A stretch of DNA of 64,000 bases from Sporomusaceae bacterium FL31 (GTDB taxonomy: Bacteria; Bacillota; Negativicutes; DSM-1736; Dendrosporobacteraceae). Numbering within the stretch: position 1 is the first letter of the stretch; every line of letters starts with the position of its first letter. The position numbers and the translations under genes are program-made. The notes below the pieces were generated by a model. The model searched no databases. It was not told where the DNA came from and was given only the letters and a program-made list of their open reading frames with translations. The DNA lies in assembly GCA_003990955.1 (NCBI GenBank), contig BIFV01000007.1, positions 72,866 through 136,865 of the forward strand, in the 5' to 3' direction. Shown here piece after piece: positions 1 through 9,142 of this stretch.

Positions 1-53
1 ATGATAACAATATGAATCAAACATAATGAATGGGTAGAATGGAGGGGAATGCG

Positions 54-908
54 TTGCTAACAATCGGTATCTTTCCAAATAGTGCTAAATCAGATGTTGC
101 TATCGTTTTGGATAAGATTATTAAGCAATTGCGAGCCCAAAGCGTCAAGATTTTTCTCCCGGCAGAAGCTGCGGTCTCATTGGGATACAGTGAATTGGCT
201 TTGCCAAGAGATGTTATAAAAAATCAGATTGATTTGGCGATAACTTTAGGTGGAGATGGGACATTGCTTAGTACGGCCAGGGATATTGCAGCAGCAGGCA
301 TTCCTATTTGTGGTATTAATATGGGAAGATTGGGCTTTTTGACGGAAGTAGAACTTCCAGAATTAGATGATAAAATTACGAAACTAATTCATAGTGATTA
401 TGAAATTGAAGAACGATTAATGTTAGACGCTATAGTCAGGAAAGATGGCCATGACACAAAAGTTTCTTCAGCGCTTAATGATGTTGTCATTACTAAAGGT
501 GGCTTTTCCCGCATGTTGCGTTTGCAGTTATATATTGATGATATTTTTACGGCAAATTATCAGGCTGACGGACTCATCATAGCTACGTCTACAGGCTCTA
601 CAGGTTATTCCCTTTCTGCCGGCGGTCCTATTATTAACCCCAATTTAAAAATTGTCCTCATTACACCGATATGTCCGCACACACTTAGTGCCAGATCCTT
701 GATTATTTCCAGTGATGAGAAAGTCAGAGTTAACACAGAGGCAACCAATGCCGACGTTGTCCTCACAGTGGATGGACAAATCGTTCATCATCTTGCACCT
801 GGTGATGAAGTTATTATAAAACGTACTGCATATAGTGCAAAGTTTATAAAATTTGCAGGTAAAAGTTATTACGAAACATTGCGGACAAAATTATGGCGGG
901 GCGATTAG
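54..908 (+). CDS. nadK: NAD kinase
   Basis: NAD kinase phosphorylates NAD to NADP in the cytosol, using ATP or polyphosphate. The family signatures are present: GGDGTLL, NMGRLGFLTE and the TSTGSTGYSLSAGGP substrate loop. I chose the TTG at 54 because GGAGGGG lies 7 nt upstream; the in-frame ATG at 30 has no ribosome binding site. This gives 284 aa, usual for the family. The next gene begins 1 nt after the stop, so this is the first visible gene of a nadK-methyltransferase-argR-recN run, an order common in spore-forming Firmicutes. The function is well supported; only the start is uncertain. Confidence 0.95.
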   Translation: MLTIGIFPNSAKSDVAIVLDKIIKQLRAQSVKIFLPAEAAVSLGYSELALPRDVIKNQIDLAITLGGDGTLLSTARDIAAAGIPICGINMGRLGFLTEVELPELDDKITKLIHSDYEIEERLMLDAIVRKDGHDTKVSSALNDVVITKGGFSRMLRLQLYIDDIFTANYQADGLIIATSTGSTGYSLSAGGPIINPNLKIVLITPICPHTLSARSLIISSDEKVRVNTEATNADVVLTVDGQIVHHLAPGDEVIIKRTAYSAKFIKFAGKSYYETLRTKLWRGD

Positions 909-909
909 T

Positions 910-1476
910 TTGCAAGTATTTAATATCTTAAATGTAACACGGTACCTTTTGATCAATAAGGTAAAAGCAGCTTCTAACATTGTTGATGCTACTGCTGGTA
1001 ATGGTCGAGATACATTGTTTTTAGCTCAAAATTCTCCTGAAGATGCAACTGTGTGGGCGTTTGATATTCAAGAAGCTGCCTTACAAAAAACTAAACAGCT
1101 ATTAATTGATCATCAATTGATTAGTAAAGTACAATTAATATTAGATAGTCATGCACATATTAGTCGTCATATTTCAGGTTCTGTTGATCTGGCCATGTTT
1201 AATTTAGGATACTTACCAGGGGCTAGTCATCAAATTACTACAAATTATTTATCGACTATAGAGGCGGTTCGGCAGATTCTTGATATTCTCAGTGTGGGTG
1301 GTGTGATTTCCTTAGTTGCATATCCTGGACATGCCGAGGGGTGTCAAGAAAACATTGCGCTGCAGCGATTTTTCTTAGAGTTACCGGCTAATATTTTTAC
1401 GGTCAATCAGTGGCAAATCATTAATCATGTCAGTAGTCCCCCCGTATTCTATTTAATTGAAAAAGTAAGGAGTTGA
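910..1476 (+). CDS. class I SAM-dependent methyltransferase (YtqB-like)
   Basis: About 188 aa with a Rossmann methyltransferase fold. The SAM-binding motif I is VDATAGNGRDTLFLA near the N terminus. An NLGYLPG motif follows, typical of the YtqB/rRNA_methylase (PF06962) group. The substrate is unknown; relatives are annotated as putative rRNA methylases, and B. subtilis YtqB is an orphan methyltransferase. I placed the start at the TTG at 910, directly after the nadK stop, because the longer reading frame runs into nadK without a ribosome binding site. The end overlaps the first possible argR start by 4 nt, suggesting translational coupling. The family call is firm, the substrate is not. Confidence 0.8.
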   Translation: MQVFNILNVTRYLLINKVKAASNIVDATAGNGRDTLFLAQNSPEDATVWAFDIQEAALQKTKQLLIDHQLISKVQLILDSHAHISRHISGSVDLAMFNLGYLPGASHQITTNYLSTIEAVRQILDILSVGGVISLVAYPGHAEGCQENIALQRFFLELPANIFTVNQWQIINHVSSPPVFYLIEKVRS

Positions 1477-1481
1477 GACAA

Positions 1482-1934
1482 TTGAAGGCTGTGCGTCATG
1501 CTAATATTAAAGAGATTATTGAACATAACGTCATTGAAACGCAAGAAGAGTTGGCTGAAGCTTTAAGGAAAAAGAGCATTGAAGTGACTCAAGCTACAGT
1601 ATCTAGAGATATTAAGGAATTGATGTTAATTAAGGTTCCTACTGGCGATGGTCGCTATCGTTATGCGTTCCCAATGGAAAAAAATATCGTATTTTCTCAG
1701 TCTCGAATGGAGCGCATGTTCCAAGATTCAGTATTAGGACTGGATTCTAGCGAGAATATTGTCGTAATAAAAACGTTACCTGGCACTGCTCAAGCTGTTG
1801 CTTCTACCATTGATTATGCTCGCTGGCCGGAGATTATTGGCACTGTTGCAGGCGATGATAATATCCTAGTGGTAGTCAAACCAACCGACGCTGCAGCTCG
1901 TATTATCGCTAAGTTTCAGGCACTAATACAGTAA
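1482..1934 (+). CDS. argR: arginine repressor ArgR/AhrC
   Basis: Arginine-responsive hexameric repressor of arginine biosynthesis and activator of catabolism. The N-terminal winged helix holds TQEELAEALRKKSIEVTQATVSRD, of which EVTQATVSRDIKEL is the family signature. The C-terminal part holds PGTAQAVASTID and the GDDNILVVV core of the arginine-binding/oligomerisation domain. The TTG at 1482 lies 9 nt after AAGGAG (1467-1472) and gives 150 aa, the usual length. The TTG at 1473 is too close to the ribosome binding site. The argR-recN adjacency is conserved in Firmicutes. No ARG boxes were searched for. Confidence 0.94.
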   Translation: MKAVRHANIKEIIEHNVIETQEELAEALRKKSIEVTQATVSRDIKELMLIKVPTGDGRYRYAFPMEKNIVFSQSRMERMFQDSVLGLDSSENIVVIKTLPGTAQAVASTIDYARWPEIIGTVAGDDNILVVVKPTDAAARIIAKFQALIQ

Positions 1935-1952
1935 GATAATAATTGGGAGAGA

Positions 1953-3665
1953 ATGCTTGTGTTAAAAACGTTAACGGTTACGAATTTTGCGTTGATAGAA
2001 CAGGCTATTGTTGATTTTACTGATGGGCTCAATATACTTACAGGTGAAACTGGAGCAGGTAAATCGATACTCATTGATGCATTTGGTGTGATTTTAGGCA
2101 GTCGGGCATCAGTAGATCATATTCGAAAAGGTACTGAGGCTTTGCGGGTGGAAGCAATATTTGATATTACAGCAAATATTGCTGTATCAGAATTACTTGT
2201 GCAACAGGATATACCTTGTGAAGAAGATGGAACTTTAATTATAAGCCGGCGTTTTACGCGTACTGGTAAGAATTCAATAACACTGAATGGTTGTCATGTT
2301 ACGTTAGGCTTTTTACGGCAAATTGGGGACCGATTGGTTGATATGCACGGTCAGCACGAAAACCAGTCCTTGCTGAGACCTGAAACTCATTTGGCATTGT
2401 TGGATGGATATAGCCAGGAAATGAAATTAAAACTAGAACAATATCGGTCTATATACTCAGATTGGTCAAAAGTAAATCAGGAATTGGCGAAAAATCAGGG
2501 AAAATCGCGTGAACGGGCTCAACGTTTTGATATGCTCAAATGGCAGATTGATGAGATTGCTGCTGCTAATCTTAAGCCCAATGAAGATGTTGAGTTAGAT
2601 CAAGAAATAAAAGTGCTTGCGCATGCTGAAAAAATTACTAATTCTTTGAGTAATGCCTATACAGTGCTTACTCAAGATAAAAAAGGGTATATAGGCATTA
2701 TTTCAGGATTAGCTGAAATTAAGCGAGATCTGGAAATTGTAGTGCGTTATAATGATTCTATTCAATCACAGTTAAATGTCATTGTGGATGTGTTATATCA
2801 ACTGGAAGATTGCAGTCGTGAACTGCGCGATTATTATGAGAATGTGGAATATAGTCCGGAGCGTTTAGCTCGTCTTCAAGAAAGAATGGATTTAATTTAC
2901 AAATTAAATAAGAAGTACGGCCCTACTACGCAAGATATCTTAGAATATTACGACCATGCTGAGCAAGAACTTAATACCTTGGTACATTACGATGAGATCA
3001 TTGCGGAATTGAGTATTCAAAAAGAGAAATTAGAAAAATCATTAGCATTAGTTGGACAAGAACTAACAATATTGCGCCAAGGTAACGCTAAATTATTGGC
3101 TGAAGAGATTCAAGGGCATCTCGTGCATCTTGGAATGCCTAAGGCACAGCTTGTGATTACAGTAACGGATTTAAATAAATTTACTGTAAATGGGTGCAAT
3201 GAGGTGACCTTCTTATTTTCTGCTAACGCTGGTGAAGAACCAAAGGCTGTCTACAAAGTTGCATCTGGCGGAGAACTTTCCCGGCTTGCTTTGGCAATAA
3301 AGACGGTTTGTGCCGCTCGGGACAATGTAGGCACCATGGTTTTTGATGAGATTGATACAGGAATTGGCGGACAAACGGCACAGATGGTTGCTGAAAGAAT
3401 TGCACTTGTTGCTACTTATAAGCAGGTATTGTGTATAACACATTTACCACAAATTGCTGTTATGGCTGATTCGCACCTTTATATTGAAAAACAGTCGGAT
3501 GAAGAGCGAACAATTACGAAGATATCTCGGTTAAATGAACATGAGCAATTAATTGAACTTGCGCGAATGATATCAGGCACAGAAAGTAATTTGGCAATTG
3601 ATAATGCCGCTCATATGTTGAAATTAGCATTAAATAAAAAAGAAAAATGGAAAAATAAAGCGTAA
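1953..3665 (+). CDS. recN: DNA repair protein RecN
   Basis: SMC-like ATPase that acts at double-strand breaks before RecA loading. The N-terminal Walker A is GETGAGKSIL at about residue 30, and the family opening is TNFALIE. The middle 300 residues are charged and coiled-coil-like. The C-terminal half carries the ABC signature SGGELSRLALAIK and Walker B MVFDEIDTGIGG, followed by the switch histidine in CITHLPQIA. At 570 aa it is full length. The ATG at 1953 has GGGAGA only 4 nt away; the GTG at 1959 is an alternative start. A strong hairpin follows the stop codon. Confidence 0.96.
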   Translation: MLVLKTLTVTNFALIEQAIVDFTDGLNILTGETGAGKSILIDAFGVILGSRASVDHIRKGTEALRVEAIFDITANIAVSELLVQQDIPCEEDGTLIISRRFTRTGKNSITLNGCHVTLGFLRQIGDRLVDMHGQHENQSLLRPETHLALLDGYSQEMKLKLEQYRSIYSDWSKVNQELAKNQGKSRERAQRFDMLKWQIDEIAAANLKPNEDVELDQEIKVLAHAEKITNSLSNAYTVLTQDKKGYIGIISGLAEIKRDLEIVVRYNDSIQSQLNVIVDVLYQLEDCSRELRDYYENVEYSPERLARLQERMDLIYKLNKKYGPTTQDILEYYDHAEQELNTLVHYDEIIAELSIQKEKLEKSLALVGQELTILRQGNAKLLAEEIQGHLVHLGMPKAQLVITVTDLNKFTVNGCNEVTFLFSANAGEEPKAVYKVASGGELSRLALAIKTVCAARDNVGTMVFDEIDTGIGGQTAQMVAERIALVATYKQVLCITHLPQIAVMADSHLYIEKQSDEERTITKISRLNEHEQLIELARMISGTESNLAIDNAAHMLKLALNKKEKWKNKA

Positions 3666-3688
3666 GCGCGAGCTTACGCTTTATTTAT
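3658..3688 (+). terminator. intrinsic terminator after recN
   Basis: The 10-bp stem AAGCGTAAGC/GCTTACGCTT with a 4-nt loop is followed by TTTATTT. It overlaps the recN stop codon and separates the argR-recN unit from spoIVB. Confidence 0.8.
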
Positions 3689-3842
3689 TGCAAAATTGGC
3701 CGAATATAAACTTCCAAGGCAATAAATGCAACTAATTCCGGAATAATCCCCAAAAAAAACGGGAATCTTTATTTTGAGATATAAAAGAATCTTAAAAAAG
3801 TAAACATTGTTTGGCATAATGTTACAGGGAGTGATGGCAACT

Positions 3843-5192
3843 ATGCTGGGTACTAAATGGCGTTCCGTCTTAGGAATGTGTATTGCCGTACTAATTATCG
3901 CGTTCTCGTCTTCGCCACAGTTTCGTAACATTTACGGACTTCCGCCCCATATGAGAATTATTCAAGGAGAAGCAGCTTTATTTAATGTAAACTATCCCTT
4001 AACAGTTACCGTAAGTCAGAATTCAACAGACAGTATCAGGGTTAAATCCCAATCTTCAGGCTATACCATATCGAGGCCGGTCTTCTTGGAATCAGTCAAA
4101 CTGGGCCATGCAACTGTGGAATTTAAGCTACTTGGTCTAATTCCCATTCGGACTGTTCAGGTAGATGTATTGCCACAATTGAAACTAGTTCCGGGGGGAC
4201 ATTCAATTGGCGTTGTACTCCATTCACGCGGTGTCATCGTTGTCGGCAACTCACCGATTCAAACAAGTGATGGCCAGTATGTCACTCCAGCTAAAGATGC
4301 TGGAATCAATGTCGGAGATCTCATTTTGAGTATTAATCAAGTTCCGGTTCAAAGTGATAGTCAAGTGGCAGAAATTATTGATTCAAATGGCCAAGGGGAG
4401 CCCTTAAACTTTTTGATTAAACGTGGTGAAGAACAAATTAATGTTCTGGTGAAGCCTATCCTATGCAATGATACGAAACGATATCGGATTGGACTTTTTG
4501 TACGCGACAGTGCTGCTGGAGTTGGAACGCTAACGTTTTATGAGCCATCTTCCCGTACTTATGGTGCATTAGGACATGTGATCACAGACAGCGATACCAA
4601 TCAGCCAATTGATTGCGAAAAGGGGAAAATAGTACCAGCCACCGTATCTGGCATCCAGCATGGAAAACGTGGTCATCCTGGTGAGAAAATTGGTGTGTTT
4701 ATTGAAGAGGATCAGTTATTAGGCAATATTCAGAAAAACACGCAATTTGGGATTTATGGTCATTTAAATGCTACGTTAAATAATGATCTGTATTCAGAAG
4801 GTATCCCTATTGCCTCAATGAATCAAGTTCAAACCGGATATGCTGAAATGCTAACAGTAGTAGAGGGACAAACTATCGAACGATTTGCAATTGAAATCCA
4901 AAAAATAAACTTACAAGATTCACCAGAAAGCAAAGGGCTTGTCATTAAAGTTGTTGATCCAAGACTGCTAGAACGTACAGGCGGAATTGTTCAAGGCATG
5001 AGTGGTAGTCCTATTATTCAGAATGGCAAGATTGTCGGGGCTGTAACGCATGTATTTGTACATGATCCAACAAAAGGTTATGGCTGTTTTATTGATTGGA
5101 TGCTGATGGAAAGCGGAATTATTCCACAAAAAGAAAAACAAACGAGTAAACGGCTATTTACCTATTCTGATTTATTACGAAAATTAGCATAA
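3843..5192 (+). CDS. spoIVB: SpoIVB serine peptidase (sigma-K checkpoint signal)
   Basis: Forespore-secreted serine protease that, in Bacillus, cleaves SpoIVFA and so triggers pro-sigma-K processing. It has an N-terminal membrane anchor (about residues 8-25) and a PDZ domain centred on AGINVGDLILSINQVPVQSD. The C-terminal S55 peptidase domain carries the catalytic GMSGSPII motif, followed by GAVTHVFVHDPTKGYG. About 449 aa from the ATG at 3843 (GGGAG at 3827-3831, 11 nt away); the ATG at 3834 is also possible. The recN-spoIVB-spo0A order is conserved. No SpoIVFA/FB pair is seen in this window. Confidence 0.95.
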   Translation: MLGTKWRSVLGMCIAVLIIAFSSSPQFRNIYGLPPHMRIIQGEAALFNVNYPLTVTVSQNSTDSIRVKSQSSGYTISRPVFLESVKLGHATVEFKLLGLIPIRTVQVDVLPQLKLVPGGHSIGVVLHSRGVIVVGNSPIQTSDGQYVTPAKDAGINVGDLILSINQVPVQSDSQVAEIIDSNGQGEPLNFLIKRGEEQINVLVKPILCNDTKRYRIGLFVRDSAAGVGTLTFYEPSSRTYGALGHVITDSDTNQPIDCEKGKIVPATVSGIQHGKRGHPGEKIGVFIEEDQLLGNIQKNTQFGIYGHLNATLNNDLYSEGIPIASMNQVQTGYAEMLTVVEGQTIERFAIEIQKINLQDSPESKGLVIKVVDPRLLERTGGIVQGMSGSPIIQNGKIVGAVTHVFVHDPTKGYGCFIDWMLMESGIIPQKEKQTSKRLFTYSDLLRKLA

Positions 5193-5201
5193 ATTTATTT
5201 T

Positions 5202-5230
5202 AGAGCAACTTCATAGTTGCTCTTTATTGT
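5202..5230 (+). terminator. intrinsic terminator after spoIVB
   Basis: 9-bp stem AGAGCAACT/AGTTGCTCT with a TCAT loop, followed by TTATTGTTT. Confidence 0.8.
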
Positions 5231-5318
5231 TTAGTGAGTTAAAGTATTCCGGTATTCGCGCTTACTGTCAAATAGACAAATTAAATGAAAATTTATTTGG
5301 TTTTTATTTCCAAACAAG

Positions 5319-5347
5319 GAAGGAAATGACGGGGAATTGTCGAATTC
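5319..5347 (+). promoter_or_regulatory. sigma-H promoter with overlapping 0A box for spo0A
   Basis: AGGAAAT at 5321-5327 (preceded by GA) and GAAT at 5342-5345 (preceded by GTC) fit the sigma-H pattern RnAGGAwWW-n11-RnnGAAT with the exact 11-nt spacer. A perfect 0A box, TGTCGAA, lies at 5338-5344 across the -10 element. In B. subtilis the spo0A Ps promoter is read by sigma-H and controlled by Spo0A itself, so the arrangement fits autoregulation. Confidence 0.7.
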
Positions 5348-5389
5348 TATTTTCAGAAGTTCTAAAAAGCGCAAGGAGAGGATATAACG

Positions 5390-6160
5390 GTGGTTAAAGA
5401 AAAAATTAGAGTAGCGATTGCTGATGATAATCGGGAATTCGTAAGTATTATTCAAGAATATCTCATACAGCAGCCGGATATTGATTTAGTGGGTGTAGCC
5501 TACAATGGAGAAGAAATTTTAACTATTATTGAAGAGAAAAGACCCGATGTCGTTATTTTAGATATTATTATGCCTCATCTTGATGGGATTGGTGTCTTAG
5601 AACGTATTAATGATACGAACGGTCGACGCCCTAAAATTATTATGTTAACTGCTTTTGGTCAAGAGAGTATTACGCAAAGAGTTGTCGAATTGGGCGCAGA
5701 TTATTATATTCTGAAACCTTTTAATATGGATGTTATCAGCAGCAGAATTAGACAGCTTGCTAGTACCATTACTTCGCAGCGGCCTGTTGTTGCACAAGCT
5801 TTAAAAGCTAGACCTATTGATCTGGAAGTTACCAATATTATTCGGGAAATAGGCATTCCTGCCCATATTAAAGGTTATCAATATTTACGAGATGCGATTA
5901 TGATGATTATTGCGGAAATCGAGTTGTTAGGCGCTGTTACAAAAGTTCTCTATCCAATGATAGCAGAGAAATACTCAACTACACCCAGCCGAGTAGAAAG
6001 AGCTATCAGGCATGCGATTGAAGTCGCTTGGGGCCGGGGAAATATGGAGATGATAAACCGTATTTTTGGCTATACAATAAAACTTGAAAAAGGTAAGCCG
6101 ACCAACTCCGAATTTATGGCGATGATTGCTGATAAGTTAAGAATGGAAATGCGGGCATAA
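5390..6160 (+). CDS. spo0A: sporulation master response regulator Spo0A
   Basis: Response regulator that, once phosphorylated, commits the cell to sporulation by binding 0A boxes. The receiver domain (residues 1-125) has the acidic pair IADD, the phospho-acceptor Asp in VVILDIIMP, the conserved Thr in MLTAFGQ and the Lys in ILKPFN. The C-terminal Spo0A_C domain has [16 protein letters not shown] and the recognition helix region [20 protein letters not shown]. The start is the GTG at 5390, 8 nt after AAGGAGAGG. 256 aa, usual length. A sigma-H/0A-box promoter lies just upstream. Confidence 0.98.
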   Translation: MVKEKIRVAIADDNREFVSIIQEYLIQQPDIDLVGVAYNGEEILTIIEEKRPDVVILDIIMPHLDGIGVLERINDTNGRRPKIIMLTAFGQESITQRVVELGADYYILKPFNMDVISSRIRQLASTITSQRPVVAQALKARPIDLEVTNIIREIGIPAHIKGYQYLRDAIMMIIAEIELLGAVTKVLYPMIAEKYSTTPSRVERAIRHAIEVAWGRGNMEMINRIFGYTIKLEKGKPTNSEFMAMIADKLRMEMRA

Positions 6161-6162
6161 AA

Positions 6163-6210
6163 AAACCAAGCCACTGAGAGCTAAAAGCTTAATCAGTGGC
6201 TTTCGTTTTT
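6163..6210 (+). terminator. intrinsic terminator after spo0A
   Basis: 10-bp stem AAGCCACTGA/TCAGTGGCTT (6168-6177 with 6193-6202), AT-rich loop, followed by TCGTTTTT. Confidence 0.85.
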
Positions 6211-6324
6211 AATAGTGATCATGTTAGCGAAGGGCAGGAGTTTTTTCCGGTGTGATGGAATAAATTATTAGTAAACATTATAAACTTACATTATGCTGTG
6301 ATCAAATGCACGGGAATAGGTGGG

Positions 6325-6453
6325 TTATTGCAATTTATGTTCTAATAATTCTTTCACAGTGGAATAGGTTTTCTTTAATTCATTAAGATAACGGCAAACA
6401 TCTTTGATTTTCCCAGAGACATAGAAACTTTGATACATTGTGATAATTTGCAT
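6325..6453 (-). CDS. 42-codon conserved-looking small protein
   Basis: A short minus-strand frame starting at ATG 6453 with GGGAGGG 6 nt upstream, ending at TAA 6325. The product begins MQIITMYQSFYVSGKIKDVC and continues with a charged, helical tail. It is divergent from nudF, with about 65 bp between the two starts. I do not recognise the family. The strong ribosome binding site and the even amino-acid composition argue that it is translated. No signal peptide or membrane segment is visible. Confidence 0.5.
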   Translation of the reverse strand: MQIITMYQSFYVSGKIKDVCRYLNELKKTYSTVKELLEHKLQ

Positions 6454-6518
6454 GGACATCCCTCCCGTAGCAGTATATGAGATTTAACTGAATAATAGAC
6501 CTGGAGGTAGCTATAGCA

Positions 6519-7046
6519 ATGAATGATCTTATAGAAAAATTTATTAAATCCGAAGTAGTGTTTGAGGGTAATTTACTTACCGTCCGGCGTGATACAGTAG
6601 AGCTTCCCAATGGTAAACACGCCACTAGGGAACTCATTCAGCATCCTGGTGCTGTTGCGGTTGTTCCGATACGTAATGATGGGAAAATATTATTGGTAAG
6701 ACAATTTCGGTATCCTGTTGATCAATTAACTTTAGAAATTCCGGCTGGTAAGCTGGATCTGGGAGAAGAGCCCGATGCGTGTGCTAAGCGTGAATTGGAA
6801 GAGGAAACTGGCTATAAGGCAAAAAAACTGCGCTTACTTTCTTCAATTTTAACAACCCCTGGATTCACGAATGAAGTCATACATTTATATGTTGCCGAGG
6901 ACTTGGTGTTGGCTGAGCAATGTCCGGATGAAGATGAGTTTATTGATGTTGAGGTATTCACAAAAGAAGAAATAAGAAAAATGATTGAGAATGGAACTAT
7001 CTGTGATGCAAAATCCTTATTAGGGCTATTACTCGCAGGGTTATAA
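6519..7046 (+). CDS. nudF: Nudix hydrolase, ADP-ribose pyrophosphatase
   Basis: Hydrolyses ADP-ribose to AMP and ribose-5-phosphate. A complete Nudix box, GX5EX7REUXEEXGU, is visible as G-KLDLG-E-EPDACAK-RELEEETGY. The preceding VRQFRYPV and EIPAGKLD are typical of ADP-ribose pyrophosphatases. ATG 6519 follows GGAGGT at a suitable distance; 175 aa. It is 1 nt from the PHP-domain gene, so the two are probably co-transcribed. In B. subtilis nudF also sits upstream of the spoIIM region, so the synteny supports the call. Confidence 0.92.
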   Translation: MNDLIEKFIKSEVVFEGNLLTVRRDTVELPNGKHATRELIQHPGAVAVVPIRNDGKILLVRQFRYPVDQLTLEIPAGKLDLGEEPDACAKRELEEETGYKAKKLRLLSSILTTPGFTNEVIHLYVAEDLVLAEQCPDEDEFIDVEVFTKEEIRKMIENGTICDAKSLLGLLLAGL

Positions 7047-7047
7047 G

Positions 7048-8235
7048 ATGGAAAAATTTTTTGCAGATTTACACATACACGTTGGGATTAGTGAAAAAGG
7101 CCAATGGATTAAAATTCCCACATCGCGCCGCCTGACCATTCAAAATATTTTAAATGAGGCAGCAGACCGTAAAGGGCTGGACATGATTGGTGTCATTGAT
7201 GCGCTGTCTCCTTTGGTGCTGAGTGATCTGGAAGACTTAGTTCAGAAAGGCTTGCTTACCTTGAGCAGTGGCGGGGGTTATCGATACTTAGATAAAATTA
7301 CCGTGCTATTAGGTGCTGAAATTGAGACTGTTGAGGACATAGGCGGTCAATCTCATACATTAGTCTTCCTGCCAGATATTTCAAGTATGCAGAGATTTTC
7401 TCAACAAATGGCAAAATACATTAGGAATATCTGCTTGAGTTCTCAAAACGCACATATGAATTTAGGCAAACTTATTGAGATTGCTGCCGAATATGAAGCG
7501 ATTGTTATACCAGCCCATGTGTTTACTCCACATAAAAGCCTGTTTGGTGTTTGTTGCGAGCGGTTAGAAAATATATTGACAGAAAAACAAGTCAATCATA
7601 TTTCGGCAATAGAATTAGGCTTGAGTGCTGATAGTATATTCGCAGACCGAATACCAGAGTTGGCTCAATTTAGTTTTTTATCTAATTCAGATGCACATTC
7701 TCTAGATAAAATTGCACGCGAATACAATGTTTTAGCTCTGGAAGCTCCTAGTTTCACGGAATTTCGTAAAGCGTGTGTTCGAGAAGCGGGTAGAAAGATT
7801 ACTGCCAACTATGGACTTGATCCGCGTTTAGGTAAATATCACCGGACTTTTTGTACGGCTTGTAACGGAGTTATCCTCCAGTCGATTGACGCGAATAGCC
7901 AATGTCCATATTGTCAGGCGAATAAACTCATCAAAGGGGTATTTGATCGCATTGAGGAGATTGCTGCGCAGAATACTCCGAACCATCCTTTGCATCGGGC
8001 ACCGTATTTTTATCAAATACCACTTGAGTTCATTCCCGGAATTGGTAAAAAGGCGATGGAAAAATTATTAAAAGAATTTGGCACAGAAATGTCAATCATT
8101 CATGAGGTTAAGTATGCTGACTTGATTGCCTGTATTGGTCAACGTCTAGCTGACTTTATTGTTGAAACTCGTTCCGGTCAGGCTCGGATTGTCAATGGTG
8201 GAGGCGGAATTTACGGCCGTGTTGTAAAAAGTTAA
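7048..8235 (+). CDS. PHP-domain endonuclease Q-like protein
   Basis: 395 aa related to the endonuclease Q / TIGR00375 family. Archaeal EndoQ cuts DNA 5' of deaminated bases. The N-terminal PHP metal site appears as DLHIHVG, with later histidines in VIPAHVF and SNSDAHSLD. A zinc ribbon with two CxxC pairs (CTAC and CPYC, about residues 271-293) follows. Near the C terminus is the helix-hairpin-helix IPGIGKKAMEKLL. The start overlaps no gene and lies 2 nt after the nudF stop. Activity on deaminated DNA is inferred from the family. Confidence 0.8.
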   Translation: MEKFFADLHIHVGISEKGQWIKIPTSRRLTIQNILNEAADRKGLDMIGVIDALSPLVLSDLEDLVQKGLLTLSSGGGYRYLDKITVLLGAEIETVEDIGGQSHTLVFLPDISSMQRFSQQMAKYIRNICLSSQNAHMNLGKLIEIAAEYEAIVIPAHVFTPHKSLFGVCCERLENILTEKQVNHISAIELGLSADSIFADRIPELAQFSFLSNSDAHSLDKIAREYNVLALEAPSFTEFRKACVREAGRKITANYGLDPRLGKYHRTFCTACNGVILQSIDANSQCPYCQANKLIKGVFDRIEEIAAQNTPNHPLHRAPYFYQIPLEFIPGIGKKAMEKLLKEFGTEMSIIHEVKYADLIACIGQRLADFIVETRSGQARIVNGGGGIYGRVVKS

Positions 8236-8247
8236 TAGGACAAATAG

Positions 8248-8276
8248 GTATAAAGACTGCATACCCTGCATAGATT
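8248..8276 (+). promoter_or_regulatory. candidate sigma-E promoter of spoIIM
   Basis: CATAGATT at 8269-8276 matches the sigma-E -10 CATACAnT at 7 of 8 positions, and GTATAAA 14 nt upstream is a weak -35. Bacillus spoIIM is sigma-E dependent. The -35 match is poor. Confidence 0.35.
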
Positions 8277-8307
8277 GTAACAGGTTGAAAGCAGGGAGGA
8301 GCACCAT

Positions 8308-8952
8308 ATGCTGGGCTATTTACGACAAAGTTTGGGTGATTATTTAAAATCAAATATTGTGGCCTATTTTTTTATTACCCTCATACTTATAGTCGGCATC
8401 GTAGTGGGAGCACTTGCTGTCAAAACATTGCCGGATGAGCAGAAGTCCGAACTGATCAGTTATTTGCGAATATTATTTACTGGCTTAACGAAAGGTTCAG
8501 ATGGCATTTCTGATACGTCGAATATGCTGGGGACAGTAATTATTAACAATATAAAAACCATTGCATTAATGTGGCTTTTAGGTTTCACTGTTATTGGAAT
8601 CCCGTTTGTATTGTTTATGGTGTTTACCCGGGGGTTTATTATTGGGTTTACAGTAGGCTTTTTGGTCAATGAATATGTTATGAAAGGCTTATTATTTGCT
8701 CTTGCATCTGTTCTCCCGCATAATTTTTTGGCTATTCCGGCTATTTTGGTAACTGGCGTATCGTCAATTACCTTCTCTTTGAAACTACTTAGACGAAAAA
8801 ACCAAACGAGGACAAATATTTTTTATGAATCCTTAAGTTATACGGGGATTTGTATTGCTATGCTGCTGCTGATATTATTGGGGGCAGTCATAGAGGTATA
8901 CGTCTCGCCGGTGTTTATGAAATTGGTGGCTAGTATATTAGTAAAAGAATGA
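8308..8952 (+). CDS. spoIIM: stage II sporulation protein M (SpoIIM)
   Basis: Integral membrane protein of the DMP complex (SpoIID-SpoIIM-SpoIIP), which thins septal peptidoglycan and drives engulfment. 214 aa with several hydrophobic segments: about residues 20-42, 85-120, 125-150 and 175-205. These carry the family-typical run MVFTRGFIIGFTVGFLVNEY. ATG 8308 follows GGGAGGAG. It lies upstream of the DUF4227-like gene and xerD as in Bacillus, except that fur is missing. Its partner spoIIP is at 53.6 kb in this window. Confidence 0.93.
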   Translation: MLGYLRQSLGDYLKSNIVAYFFITLILIVGIVVGALAVKTLPDEQKSELISYLRILFTGLTKGSDGISDTSNMLGTVIINNIKTIALMWLLGFTVIGIPFVLFMVFTRGFIIGFTVGFLVNEYVMKGLLFALASVLPHNFLAIPAILVTGVSSITFSLKLLRRKNQTRTNIFYESLSYTGICIAMLLLILLGAVIEVYVSPVFMKLVASILVKE

Positions 8953-9142
8953 ATGGAAAGGAGCTATTGTTATAGCTTCTTTTTTTTATTAATTTATTGA
9001 ATCATTAAGCAAAATGCAAATTAGATAAGGTCATGGCTTCATTTTATGTCTTAGTACAATTTTATAATTATTACGAATAAACTTATTATATATTGAATAA
9101 TTATGATATTAAGTTAATCTAGTTTGAAAGTGGGGTGGGTGA

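Noticed and set aside
3781..3842. Sigma-F/G promoter before spoIVB
   Set aside because: CATAAT is present at 3816 but there is no -35 at the right distance, and the start point would fall inside the ribosome binding site.
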